From the NCBI GenBank assembly GCA_025363455.1, contig JANYDW010000039.1, forward strand, positions 1 to 64,000: a stretch of 64,000 bases of DNA, written 5' to 3'. This stretch comes from Oleiharenicola sp. (GTDB lineage: Bacteria; Verrucomicrobiota; Verrucomicrobiia; Opitutales; Opitutaceae). Position numbers and translations under genes: made by a program. The notes below the pieces were generated by a model. It saw only the letters and a program-made list of their open reading frames with translations. It had not been told where the DNA came from and made no database searches. Positions 8,894-17,115 of the stretch are shown piece after piece. How positions within the stretch are numbered: the stretch's first letter is position 1; every line of letters begins with the position of its first letter.

Positions 8894-9799
8894 TTACCCG
8901 CCGGCGGTTTCACCACCCATGACCTGCAGGATGGTCCCGGTGATGTAGGAGGAATCGCCGTCGGAAGCCAGGAAGACGTAGGCGGGCGCGAGTTCCTCGG
9001 GTTGAGCTGGGCGTTTCATGGGCGAGTCCATCCCGAACCGCCCCACTTTCGCGGCCGACTTGCCGGCGTCGGAGGGGTTGAGCGGCGTCCAGACGGGCCC
9101 GGGCGCCACGGCATTGACCCGGATGCCTCGGTCGATGAGATCCAGCGCCAGGGTCTTCGTCAGCGCATTGATCGCGCCTTTGGTCGAGGAATAGTCCGGC
9201 AGGCCCTCGGTGCCGAGGATGCCGGTGACCGAACTTGTCGCAATGATGGAGGCGCCGGTTTTGAGGTGAGGCAACGCGGCGCGCACGAGGCGGGCATAGG
9301 CATAGACATTGGTCTCAAAGGTGCAGGCGAGTTCCTTGTCGGTGAGCTGCGCGATGCTGGGCTTGTGTGACTGGTGCGCTGCGTTGGAAACGAGGATATC
9401 GAGCCGACCAAAACTCTTGAGCGTGTCGCGCACGAGCCGCCCCGCCGTCTCGGGCTCGGTGAGGTCGCCGGGCAGCAAGATACAGGTGCGGCCCAAGGCC
9501 TCGACCGGCTGCTGGGTCACCAGGGCGTCAGCTTTTTCCTGCGGCAAAAAGGAGATGGCCACATCCGCGCCCTCGCGGGCGAAGAAAAACGCCACTGCGC
9601 GCCCGATGCCGGAGTCACCCCCCGTGATCAGCGCCACCTTGTCGATCAGCTTGCCGGCGGCGCGATAACGTTTCCCATGCCAGAGTGGCGCCGGGCGCAG
9701 TTTGGATTCAAGGCCCGGCGCGGTTTGATGCTGCGGCGGGAAAGGCGGCTTGGGTTCGGCCGCGATCTGGGCCTGACGATGGGTCATGGATTTTTTCAT
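8894..9799 (-). CDS. Short-chain dehydrogenase/reductase, general-stress type
   Basis: A classical SDR oxidoreductase of 301 residues. After a Pro/Lys-rich N-terminal extension of about 50 residues comes the cofactor motif TGGDSGIGRAV, then NAAH, the catalytic Ser region SSVTG and YSSTK with the active Tyr and Lys, and a C-terminal TGTILQVMGGE. The extended N-terminus and GGDSGIGRA variant are typical of the YdaD/YhxC-like stress-induced SDRs common in soil bacteria; the substrate is not known. The first ATG (9799) was used; a second Met follows four codons later. It is divergent from the yihY-like gene. Confidence 0.85.
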   Translation of the reverse strand: MKKSMTHRQAQIAAEPKPPFPPQHQTAPGLESKLRPAPLWHGKRYRAAGKLIDKVALITGGDSGIGRAVAFFFAREGADVAISFLPQEKADALVTQQPVEALGRTCILLPGDLTEPETAGRLVRDTLKSFGRLDILVSNAAHQSHKPSIAQLTDKELACTFETNVYAYARLVRAALPHLKTGASIIATSSVTGILGTEGLPDYSSTKGAINALTKTLALDLIDRGIRVNAVAPGPVWTPLNPSDAGKSAAKVGRFGMDSPMKRPAQPEELAPAYVFLASDGDSSYITGTILQVMGGETAGG

Positions 9800-9966
9800 A
9801 TTAGAGGCGACACCGAGTAGAAGCGGGAGACGGCGCGACAGTTCCGGGATATCTCTCCCGTTTAACCGGATGCGGGGGCCGGGGAAAACCCGGACCGCAG
9901 CAAGATATCAAGCCGATCAGCCCTGAACGTGAACCACACCGGACGCTGGCTGTCAGGGGAGAGACC

Positions 9967-10878
9967 ATGAGTGCCCCTTGGCCGCTAATATTCCTCAAGG
10001 CGGGCCGCGCTTGGAACGCCGACAACGTCTTCAAGCACTCCGCGGCCGTCAGCTTCTGCACGCTCTTTTCGCTCGCCCCGATCACGATCATCGCCGCGAC
10101 CGTGGCGGGGATTTTCCTCGGGCAGGAGGAGGCCGGCCGCCAGCTCCAGATCCAAGTCACCGCCCTGATCGGGCCGGCTAGCGCGGAATTGGTTAGCGCG
10201 GCGGCCAAGGCGGCGCAGGGGCAAAACGACAGCGTGTGGGCCATGGCCATGGGCCTCATCCTGGTGGTGGTCGGCGCCACGACGGTCTTCGCGCAACTCC
10301 AGGATTCGCTCAACGCCATCTGGGGCGTCCGGACCCGCCCCAGCAAGAGCGGGTGGGGGGTGCTGATCTTGCACCGGCTGGTTTCATTCGCCCTGGTGCT
10401 GGCGATCGGGTTTGTGCTGCTCGTGTCGCTGGTGCTGTCGACTTTTCTGACCGGCGCGCTGGGCTATTTCAGTGGAAGGTTGCTGGACTCACCCGGGCTC
10501 ATGAAAGCCGCCGACCTGGTGGTCGGGCTCGTGGTGAACGCGGGGCTGTTTGCCCTGATGTTCAAGGTCCTGCCCGACGTGCGCGTCGGCTGGAAGGAAA
10601 CCTGGCTGGGCGCGGCGGTGACCGCGGTGTTGTTCACGATCGGGCGCTATCTCATCGCGCTCTATCTCGGGCATTCGACGATAGCATCGATCTATGGCGC
10701 GGCGGGCTCCCTGGTGGCGCTGTTGATCTGGGTCTACTATTCCTGCGCGATCTTTTTCTTTGGCGCCGAATTTATCCGCGCCTACCGGCAGGTGGCGCAT
10801 CACCGCGCGGTGGAGCCCAAGGAAACCGCGATCGTGGTGCGCGAGGAAATGATCCGCAACGCCGACCGGCGGCACTGA
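9967..10878 (+). CDS. YihY/BrkB family inner-membrane protein
   Basis: A 303-residue polytopic membrane protein with about six hydrophobic segments. It shows the YihY/UPF0761 hallmarks: an N-terminal stretch HSAAVSFCTLFSLAPITIIA, then a hydrophilic loop ending in LQDSLNAIWGV, and a C-terminal GAAGSLVALLIWVYYSCAIF helix pair followed by GAEFIRAY. Family members were once called ribonuclease BN, but that activity belongs to another protein; the molecular function is unknown. A 167-base gap separates it from the divergent SDR gene. Confidence 0.9.
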   Translation: MSAPWPLIFLKAGRAWNADNVFKHSAAVSFCTLFSLAPITIIAATVAGIFLGQEEAGRQLQIQVTALIGPASAELVSAAAKAAQGQNDSVWAMAMGLILVVVGATTVFAQLQDSLNAIWGVRTRPSKSGWGVLILHRLVSFALVLAIGFVLLVSLVLSTFLTGALGYFSGRLLDSPGLMKAADLVVGLVVNAGLFALMFKVLPDVRVGWKETWLGAAVTAVLFTIGRYLIALYLGHSTIASIYGAAGSLVALLIWVYYSCAIFFFGAEFIRAYRQVAHHRAVEPKETAIVVREEMIRNADRRH

Positions 10879-10984
10879 CGATCATGCATCCGCATCGGGC
10901 CCCTTGATGATCGTGGATGTGCAGGCGGCGTTTGCCCCGTCTGCGGCCTTCGTCTTCAATTCCTGTTTGGGCGGGTGGATCGCG

Positions 10985-11053
10985 TGTAGGAGGGGCTTGA
11001 TGCCCCGACTTGGCAGGCTGCGCGAGCTTCGTGTCGGGGCGCAAAGCCCTTCC
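10985..11053. repeat. REP-like palindrome, family A copy 2
   Basis: TGTAGGAGGGGCTTGATGCC at the left and GTCGGGGCGCAAAGCCCTTCC at the right pair as an imperfect inverted repeat between the converging yihY-like and ligD-like genes. Same layout as 8240-8300, with diverged right end. Confidence 0.75.
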
Positions 11054-11087
11054 CGCATTTTCAATCCGGTGAATTGCTAGACGCATC

Positions 11088-12581
11088 TTACCGCGATTGC
11101 CAGACGCGGCGGCTGCCTTTCCCGGCCGCGATCTGCGCCAGGGTTCGGCCGCTGAGCACCGATTGATCGTCACGTTTGGCGGAAATGGGCCGGGCGGCAG
11201 TCCCCGACCGGGCGATCAGCCACATCGGCTTGTTCTCCTCCGCGCGAATCCGAAACAGATGCCATTCGCCTTTTAGCTTTTCGCCGTGGAGCAGGAGTTT
11301 CAGGTCACCCTGGCCATGATCGCCCCCCAGCAACTCGTAGGTGCCGATATCCCACACCATCACGGTGCCGCCGCCATACTGGCCTTGGGGGATCGTGCCC
11401 TCGAACTTAAGATAGTTGACCGGATGATCCTCCACCTCGAAGGCCGCGCGTTTGATACCGGGTTCGGTCGACACGCCCTTGGGGATGGCCCAGGATTTGA
11501 GGGTTCCATCCATCTCCAGCCGGAAATCATAGTGGAGATGGGAGGCCGCATGTTTCTGAATGACAAACCGACCCTTGGCTCGCGCCGGCACGTTCCGGCC
11601 CGCGGCCGGGCCTGGTTCCTTGGTCTGGGTGAAATCCCTTTTGGCCGCATAGGCCTTCAGGTTTTCCGCCGGGTTGGCCGGCGCTTGCTGGGCCGCAAAC
11701 GCCTTGGGCAGCTTTTGCTTCAACTTCAGCACCGGGGCGAAGAGATCGCCCAGGCTTTTCAGCCGTTTCAATGCGGCCGCGGGACTGAAAAATAACTTTC
11801 GAGCATCGGGCTTCTTCAGCTCCGACCACTTCACCGGCATCGAGATGAACGGTTGTTCGCGTTTGGCTCGCATGGAATAGACGGCGACGGTCGTTTTCGA
11901 TGGATTGTTCTGGCTCCAGTCGATCAGCACGCGCCCCCGGCGCCGCGCTTTATCCATCGTGCTGATGACGAGTCCCGGATGACGTTGCTCCAGGAGTTCC
12001 GCCACCGACTTCGCGAAGGCGCTCGTCGCCGCGTAGGTGGTGGCGGTGTTGAGCGGCACATAGAGCTGAAGACCTTTCGAGCCGGAGACTTTGGGGAAAG
12101 CCTGGAGTCCGAGCTGGTCGGTGAGCTCCTTCACGAGGAAAGCTACCTTGGCGCAGGTGCGGATGTCCGTGTCTTCGCCCGGATCCAGATCGAACACCAC
12201 GTGGGTGGGTTGGGCGGGATTGGTGATGCGGTGCAGGAAGGGATGCAGTTCCACCCCGGCGATGTTGGCGCACCAAGCCAGCGCGGGGGCATTGTTGATC
12301 AGGATATAGTTGATCTTACCGGTCTCATGCCGCCGGCTGACCGCGAATGTTTCCAGCCAAGGCGGGGCAAATGCCGGGGCATTGTTTTCATAGAATTTCT
12401 GGTCGGTCACACCGTCCGGCATCCGGATCAAGGTGATGGGGCGGTCGTGCAGGTGGGGGAGGATGAACGGGGCGACATCAATATAGTATTGGATCATCTC
12501 GCCCTTGGTGAACTTCACCTCGGGAAAGAACACTTTCTCCAAGTTGGTGAATTTCACCTCGGGCGGTTTTTTCCGGGCCAT
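11088..12581 (-). CDS. ligD: LigD-like polymerase/3'-phosphoesterase lacking the ligase domain
   Basis: An end-joining protein of 497 residues with two LigD domains. The N-terminal primase-polymerase domain (about 10-285) holds DLDP at 131-134, SGSKGLQLYVPL at 166-177 and the third acidic residue in VLIDWSQN (D221). The C-terminal 3'-phosphoesterase domain (about 335-480) holds H344, the HYDFRLE cluster (349-355) and FEGTIPQGQYGGG. The central ATP-dependent ligase domain of canonical LigD is absent and the order is Pol-PE. It lies 40 bases downstream of ku on the same strand, so the two act together; a separate ligase would be needed elsewhere. A 13-codon in-frame duplication near the N-terminus gives PEVKFT twice (residues 7-12 and 20-25). 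Confidence 0.9.
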   Translation of the reverse strand: MARKKPPEVKFTNLEKVFFPEVKFTKGEMIQYYIDVAPFILPHLHDRPITLIRMPDGVTDQKFYENNAPAFAPPWLETFAVSRRHETGKINYILINNAPALAWCANIAGVELHPFLHRITNPAQPTHVVFDLDPGEDTDIRTCAKVAFLVKELTDQLGLQAFPKVSGSKGLQLYVPLNTATTYAATSAFAKSVAELLEQRHPGLVISTMDKARRRGRVLIDWSQNNPSKTTVAVYSMRAKREQPFISMPVKWSELKKPDARKLFFSPAAALKRLKSLGDLFAPVLKLKQKLPKAFAAQQAPANPAENLKAYAAKRDFTQTKEPGPAAGRNVPARAKGRFVIQKHAASHLHYDFRLEMDGTLKSWAIPKGVSTEPGIKRAAFEVEDHPVNYLKFEGTIPQGQYGGGTVMVWDIGTYELLGGDHGQGDLKLLLHGEKLKGEWHLFRIRAEENKPMWLIARSGTAARPISAKRDDQSVLSGRTLAQIAAGKGSRRVWQSR

Positions 12582-12621
12582 GGCAGCAGCTCAGTTGAGG
12601 GAGCGTACGGGAACCAACGGC

Positions 12622-13449
12622 TTAGGCGGCCTTGGAACGGGCGGTTTTCTTTCTCACCGGCCGGGTCTTCGGTCCGGTCGCATCCTTCAGGCTCTGCTCG
12701 AGCACGGCGGCGAGGTCGATGACATTGGTGGCGCGTTGCGGTTGTTCGCCCTTCGCGGGCAGTTCCTTGCCGCCGCTCTTTACCTTCTTGTCGATCAACT
12801 TCATCAGCGCCGACCGGTAATCGTCGGTGTACCGGCCCGGGTCCCAATCCTCGGACATCTGGTTCACGAGGGTCTTGGCCATGGCCAGCTCTCGCGGTTG
12901 GGCGGCTTTCTCGGTGGGAACCTGGATGGCCGAGGGCGAGACCAGCTCATCTTCAAAGCGCATAAGTTCGAGGACGAGCAGGTTGCCGTTGGCTTTCACT
13001 GCGGCGAGATGTTGCCGCGTGCGGATGATCACCTTGGAGATGCCGGCCTTGTTGGTTTCGGCGAGGACCTTGCGCAAGAGATGGTAGGCCGTCGCGCCGC
13101 CTTTCAACGGCTCCAAGTAGTAAGGCCGATGAAAATAAACGGGGTTGATCTGCGCCAGATCCACGAAATCCACGATGTCGATCGTATCCGTAGCCTCGAG
13201 ATCCACGCGTTTGAAATCCTCTTCCTTCAAGACGATGAACTTGCCCTTCGCGTATTCGTAACCCTTCACGATCTCAGCCCAAGGGACCTCTTTGCCGTCG
13301 ACCTGGGCGATGCGTTTGTAGTTCACCGGGCTCAAGTCCTTGCCACGCAGCAGCCGAAATTTAAGTTCCTCCGTCCGGCTGGCATTTTGCAGGGCGATGG
13401 GAATGCCAACGAGACCGAAGGTGATGGATCCTTTCCAGATGGCGCGCAT
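12622..13449 (-). CDS. ku: Ku protein, non-homologous end joining
   Basis: Bacterial Ku, a homodimeric ring that binds DNA double-strand ends and recruits LigD. The product begins MRAIWKGSITFGLV, the usual N-terminus of this family, which fixes the start at 13449 rather than the longer frame. The core beta-barrel (about 1-195) contains YEYAKGKFIVLKEEDF and an IDIVDFVD stretch. The C-terminus (about 215-275) is Lys/Arg-rich with KKTARSKAA, as in Ku proteins with a basic DNA-binding tail. It is upstream of and co-oriented with the ligD-like gene. Confidence 0.95.
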   Translation of the reverse strand: MRAIWKGSITFGLVGIPIALQNASRTEELKFRLLRGKDLSPVNYKRIAQVDGKEVPWAEIVKGYEYAKGKFIVLKEEDFKRVDLEATDTIDIVDFVDLAQINPVYFHRPYYLEPLKGGATAYHLLRKVLAETNKAGISKVIIRTRQHLAAVKANGNLLVLELMRFEDELVSPSAIQVPTEKAAQPRELAMAKTLVNQMSEDWDPGRYTDDYRSALMKLIDKKVKSGGKELPAKGEQPQRATNVIDLAAVLEQSLKDATGPKTRPVRKKTARSKAA

Positions 13450-13607
13450 GGTAACCTGATAGACTCCCGTTGCGACCAACGGTAACGGGTAATCTCGCAA
13501 GACCTGGCGCGGAGGTCCATCCGGAGATGCCGAGGCGGGCCAAGATGATAATTCACTCCAGGTAGAATGCCCGAGGCCTGCCGAACCGGGCCGGGGCAGG
13601 TTTCCGC

Positions 13608-14807
13608 TTACAACTCGCGCAAGGCGGCGGCTATCGGCTGGCGGGCGGCGCGGATGGCGGGGAGCAGCCCGCCGATCAGGCCGATCAAGGTCGCCCAGAC
13701 CACGCCTTGCACCAGCAGGTGAGGTGTCACCGCGAAAGCGAAAGTCACCTGGCTGAAGCTCTGCCAGTTCATCGTCGCGGCGCGGTAGTTGTTGAAGGCC
13801 GCGTAAGCCAGCCCGGCGCCGACGGCGCCACCGAGCAGGGCGAGCACGAGCGACTCGATCATCAGCGCGATCACCACGGCTCCGCTGCCGAAGCCGAGCG
13901 CCCGCAGCGTGGCGATCTCGCGGGTGCGGGCGGCGACGGCGCTGTACATCGTGTTCAAGGCGCCGAACACCGCGCCGATGGCCATGAGGAAGGCGATGAT
14001 GAAGCCGAGGGTCGAGATCAGGCGCGTGAGGGTCTCGGACTGCGCGGCGTAGTGCTCCGACTGGCGCAGGACCTTCACGTTCAGCTGCGGGTTGGAGGTC
14101 AGGGCATCCTTGAACTCGGTGAAGGCGGCCGCCGAGTTCAGCCGCGCGTAGACCGACTGGAACGAGTCACCGCGCTTGTAGGCGGCCTGCAGCACCTTGG
14201 CGTCGGTCCAGATTTCCGACTCGGCCACGCCGCCATTGGCGGTGAAGACCCCGACCACCGGCCACGCTTCGCGGCCGACCTTGACGGTCGAGCCGACCTC
14301 CAGGCCGGCGAATTCCCGGGAAGCCCCGCGGCCGACGATGACCTCGTTTTTGCCCCAGGCGAACATGCGGCCCTCGGCGACCTGCAGGTTTTCGCGCACG
14401 GACACCGCGGCGCCCTCCACGCCGCGCAACGGCACGTTGGCGTCGGTGCCCGTGGAGCGCTTGGCCAGGTTGATGATGACGAAGAGTTCCGCGGAGGCGA
14501 GGGGACCGTCCTTGTTGCGGGCCACGCCCGGGGCATCGGCGATGAGGCGGGTCTCGGCGCGCCCGAAGCCGCTGACCATCTCGCTGTCGGAGCCGCTGCG
14601 CAGCACGATGGCGGCGTCGGCCGAGCCGGAATTGGTCATCGCCCGGCGGAAACCGGCGCCGATCGAAAGCACGCCGACCAATACGGCGACGACGCCCGCG
14701 ATGCCGATGACCGTGGCGAACACCGCGCCCCGGCGTTGCGGGATGCTCATCAGCCCGAATTTCGTGATCGAGGCAATCTGGGCGAGCCAGTTGAGCATGG
14801 CGTTCAT
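13608..14807 (-). CDS. ABC transporter permease (MacB/FtsX-like), second copy
   Basis: A 399-residue MacB/FtsX-type permease. There is one N-terminal membrane helix (about 28-52), a large periplasmic MacB-PCD-like domain, and three C-terminal helices around LISTLGFIIAFLMAIGAVFGALNTMY and the last 50 residues. The cytoplasmic motif VAARTREIATLRALGFG, the coupling helix to the ATPase, is present. It is the last of four genes (adaptor, ATPase, permease, permease) and would form a heterodimer with the preceding permease. Two different permeases plus an HlyD-like adaptor are typical of Dev/MacAB-type exporters of lipids, peptides or drugs. Confidence 0.9.
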   Translation of the reverse strand: MNAMLNWLAQIASITKFGLMSIPQRRGAVFATVIGIAGVVAVLVGVLSIGAGFRRAMTNSGSADAAIVLRSGSDSEMVSGFGRAETRLIADAPGVARNKDGPLASAELFVIINLAKRSTGTDANVPLRGVEGAAVSVRENLQVAEGRMFAWGKNEVIVGRGASREFAGLEVGSTVKVGREAWPVVGVFTANGGVAESEIWTDAKVLQAAYKRGDSFQSVYARLNSAAAFTEFKDALTSNPQLNVKVLRQSEHYAAQSETLTRLISTLGFIIAFLMAIGAVFGALNTMYSAVAARTREIATLRALGFGSGAVVIALMIESLVLALLGGAVGAGLAYAAFNNYRAATMNWQSFSQVTFAFAVTPHLLVQGVVWATLIGLIGGLLPAIRAARQPIAAALREL

Positions 14808-14849
14808 GTGGTCGACCCTTGAGGCATTGGTTTTAGTGCGATTGCGTCG

Positions 14850-14914
14850 GTAGGGACGGACCGCTGGGCCGTCTGCGATTGTCTATTCGGCGCGCCCAGC
14901 GGTCGCGCCCTACC
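14850..14914. repeat. Intergenic inverted repeat GTAGGG...CCCTAC
   Basis: GTAGGGACGGACCGCTGGGC at the left pairs imperfectly with GCCCAGCGGTCGCGCCCTAC at the right. It lies between the two permease genes and would form a hairpin in the operon mRNA. Its ends resemble those of the TGTAGG palindromes. Confidence 0.75.
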
Positions 14915-14963
14915 CATCAGATCTTTTACGAAAATCCAAATCATCGGATGCAGTCGGGTCATC

Positions 14964-16115
14964 TCACATTCTCCTGAGGGCTTCCGCCACGCGCAGGCGG
15001 TTGGCTTGCATGGCGGGGAAAATCCCGGTCAGCACCCCCAGCCCGAGGCACAGGCCCGCGCCGAGCAGGAGGTCGCGGGCGGGGAGGTGAAACAACGGCA
15101 GCAGGCCGCCGGTGGGATCGCCATGCGACGTGGCCAGCCAGGCCAGCCCCAGTCCCAGCCCGCCGCCGAGGGCAGCCATCAGGCAGGATTCGGCGAGCAC
15201 CAGGCCGACCACCTGCCCGTTGGTGAAGCCGATCGCCTTCAGCACGCCGAGCTCGCCGATCCGTTCGCGCACCGCCTGGGACATGGTGCTGCCCGTGACG
15301 AGCAAAATCGTGAAGAACACCGCGCTCAGGATGGCGCCGACGATCAGGCCGATATTGCCGATCTGGTTGGCGAAGCCCTGCACGAACGCGCCCTCGGGCT
15401 CCGACTTGGTCTCGGCCGCGGAATTCTCAAACTCCAGGTCCACCGCCTGGGCAACACTGGCCGCCTGCGCCGGGTCCTTCACGCGGATGGTATACCAGCC
15501 GACCTGGCCCGTGCCCCAGTTCTGGGCCTTCCGGGCCTCGTCGAAATAATCGTAGCGGAAAAACAGCGAGGTGGTGTCCGTGCCCTTCTTCGCGCCGTCG
15601 AAGATGCCGACGATGTCAAACTCCCACGTCTTGCGCATCCAGATGGGCGACATGATCGGAATCTTGTCGCCGACCTTCCAGTGGAAGCGCTCCGCCGTGT
15701 TCCGGCCGACGATGGCGCCGGTGCGGGTGGCGAGCCAGGCCTTCATCTGGTCGGGCGGCAGGACAAACTCGGGATGCATGGCCATGAACGGCTCGGGCTC
15801 CACCGGGTTTTGCATGAAAAAATTCTTCGGGTCCTGGTAGATGCCGCCGAACCAGGTCTGGTGCACCACGGCGGCGACGCCCGGGATGCGCTCCATCCGG
15901 GCCTTGTAGGCCTCGGGCAGCAACTGGATGAGGGATACCTTGTGGCGCACCACCAGCCGGTCCACGCCGGCCAGCTCCACGCCCCCGACCAGCGCCTGCT
16001 TGATGGCGCAGAGAAAGCCAAACAGCACGAACGCCACGAGGATCGACAGCAGCGTCAGCGCCGTCCGGAGCTTGCGGCGCTTCAGGTTGCCCCAGATGAG
16101 GTGGAAGAATTTCAT
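14964..16115 (-). CDS. ABC transporter permease (MacB/FtsX-like), first copy
   Basis: A 383-residue permease of the FtsX/MacB superfamily. An N-terminal helix (about 16-38, TALTLLSILVAFVLFGFLCA) is followed by a periplasmic domain and three C-terminal helices, with the coupling motif REIGELGVLKAIGF-like (RERIGELGVLKAIGF) and a terminal NRLRVAEALRRM. It follows the ATPase gene in the same orientation with a palindromic repeat in the 165-base gap. It differs clearly in sequence from the next permease, which suggests a heterodimeric channel. Confidence 0.9.
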   Translation of the reverse strand: MKFFHLIWGNLKRRKLRTALTLLSILVAFVLFGFLCAIKQALVGGVELAGVDRLVVRHKVSLIQLLPEAYKARMERIPGVAAVVHQTWFGGIYQDPKNFFMQNPVEPEPFMAMHPEFVLPPDQMKAWLATRTGAIVGRNTAERFHWKVGDKIPIMSPIWMRKTWEFDIVGIFDGAKKGTDTTSLFFRYDYFDEARKAQNWGTGQVGWYTIRVKDPAQAASVAQAVDLEFENSAAETKSEPEGAFVQGFANQIGNIGLIVGAILSAVFFTILLVTGSTMSQAVRERIGELGVLKAIGFTNGQVVGLVLAESCLMAALGGGLGLGLAWLATSHGDPTGGLLPLFHLPARDLLLGAGLCLGLGVLTGIFPAMQANRLRVAEALRRM

Positions 16116-16169
16116 GGGTGGGTCAGGTATTGAAGGTGGCGCGCACTGACCCCGGTGCGCTGGTTCGAA

Positions 16170-16248
16170 TGTAGGAGCCTGCTTGCAGGCGATTCAGGGA
16201 GTAACCCGTCGGCGTGCGTCTCGGATCGCCTGCAAGCAGGCTCCTACA
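16170..16248. repeat. REP-like palindrome, family B copy 1
   Basis: Perfect 23-bp arms (16170-16192 and 16226-16248, beginning TGTAGGAGCCTGCTTGCAGG and ending in the complement) around a 33-base centre. Each arm itself contains GCCTGCTTGCAGGC, a small hairpin. A second copy lies at 20339-20417. Confidence 0.9.
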
Positions 16249-16280
16249 AGTCGGACAAGAAATCGTGGGCAGGGCGGTTT

Positions 16281-16988
16281 TCATGCCACCGCTTCGCGCG
16301 TGAGCTGGCCCTTGGTGAGGTGGACGGTGCGCGCCGCGCGAGCCGAGGCGTGCGGGTCGTGCGTGACCATGATGATGGTTTTGCCGTGCTCGCGGTTCAG
16401 TGCTTGGAGCAGGTTGAGGATCTCGTCGCCCGCCTTCCGGTCAAGGTCGCCGGTCGGCTCATCGCAAAGCAGGAGGGTGGGGTCGGTGACAATACCGCGG
16501 GCGATGCCCACGCGCTGCTGCTCGCCGCCGGACATCGTGCGCGGGTAATGCTTGGCGCGGTGGGACAGGCCGACCATCGCGAGGGCTGTCGCCACGTGTT
16601 TCTGCCGCTGGGCTTTGGTGAGCGTCGTAAGGAGGAGCGGCAGCTCGACATTGCGCTCGGCCGTCAGGACCGGCATGAGATTATAGAGCTGAAAAACGAA
16701 CCCGATATGCCGGGCGCGCCACGCGGCGAGCTGGCGGTCAGACAGCTGGTCGATCCGGTCCCCGGCGACCGTCACCGTGCCGTTCGTGGGGCGATCGAGT
16801 CCGCCGATCAGGTTCAACAAGGTGCTCTTGCCCGAGCCGGACGGTCCCATGAGGGCGAGGAACTCGCCGGTAGGCACCAGCAGGCTGAGCTTCGAGAGAA
16901 CATGGATTTCCTCCGATCCGCGGTGGAAGATTTTCTCCACGTTATCAACGCGCACCAACTCGTTATTCTTCGCCTGGGAGTCGCTCAT
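16281..16988 (-). CDS. ABC transporter ATP-binding protein (MacB/LolD-like)
   Basis: The ATPase of the export system, 235 residues. It has Walker A GPSGSGKST (48-56), a Q-loop at FVFQLYNLMPVLTA, the signature MSGGEQQR, Walker B LLLCDEPTGDLD and the switch histidine in MVTHDP. The E-P-T-G-D-L-D form and Q-x-Y-N-L-M-P loop are typical of the MacB/LolD group. The start at 16988 gives the usual short N-terminus; a longer frame runs 16 codons upstream into a repeat and was not used. It stands between the adaptor and permease genes. Confidence 0.95.
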   Translation of the reverse strand: MSDSQAKNNELVRVDNVEKIFHRGSEEIHVLSKLSLLVPTGEFLALMGPSGSGKSTLLNLIGGLDRPTNGTVTVAGDRIDQLSDRQLAAWRARHIGFVFQLYNLMPVLTAERNVELPLLLTTLTKAQRQKHVATALAMVGLSHRAKHYPRTMSGGEQQRVGIARGIVTDPTLLLCDEPTGDLDRKAGDEILNLLQALNREHGKTIIMVTHDPHASARAARTVHLTKGQLTREAVA

Positions 16989-17014
16989 AAATTCGGGGGC
17001 GGTATAGGTTGTCT

Positions 17015-17102
17015 TGTCATCGCGAGCCCGGTCCAACCGGGCGTGGCGATCCAGCTAGATGGATTGCTTTGTCGTCCGCTTCGCGGACTCCTCGCAATGA
17101 CA
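17015..17102. repeat. Palindromic repeat TGTCATCGCGAG...CTCGCAATGACA
   Basis: An 88-base element with complementary ends (TGTCATCGCGAG and CTCGCAATGACA) and internal small hairpins (CCCGGTCCAACCGGG; GTCCGCTTCGCGGAC). Similar 'cattgcgag' palindromes are scattered in many unrelated bacterial genomes. It lies between the adaptor and ATPase genes. Confidence 0.85.
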
Positions 17103-17115
17103 AACTGTACCACTA

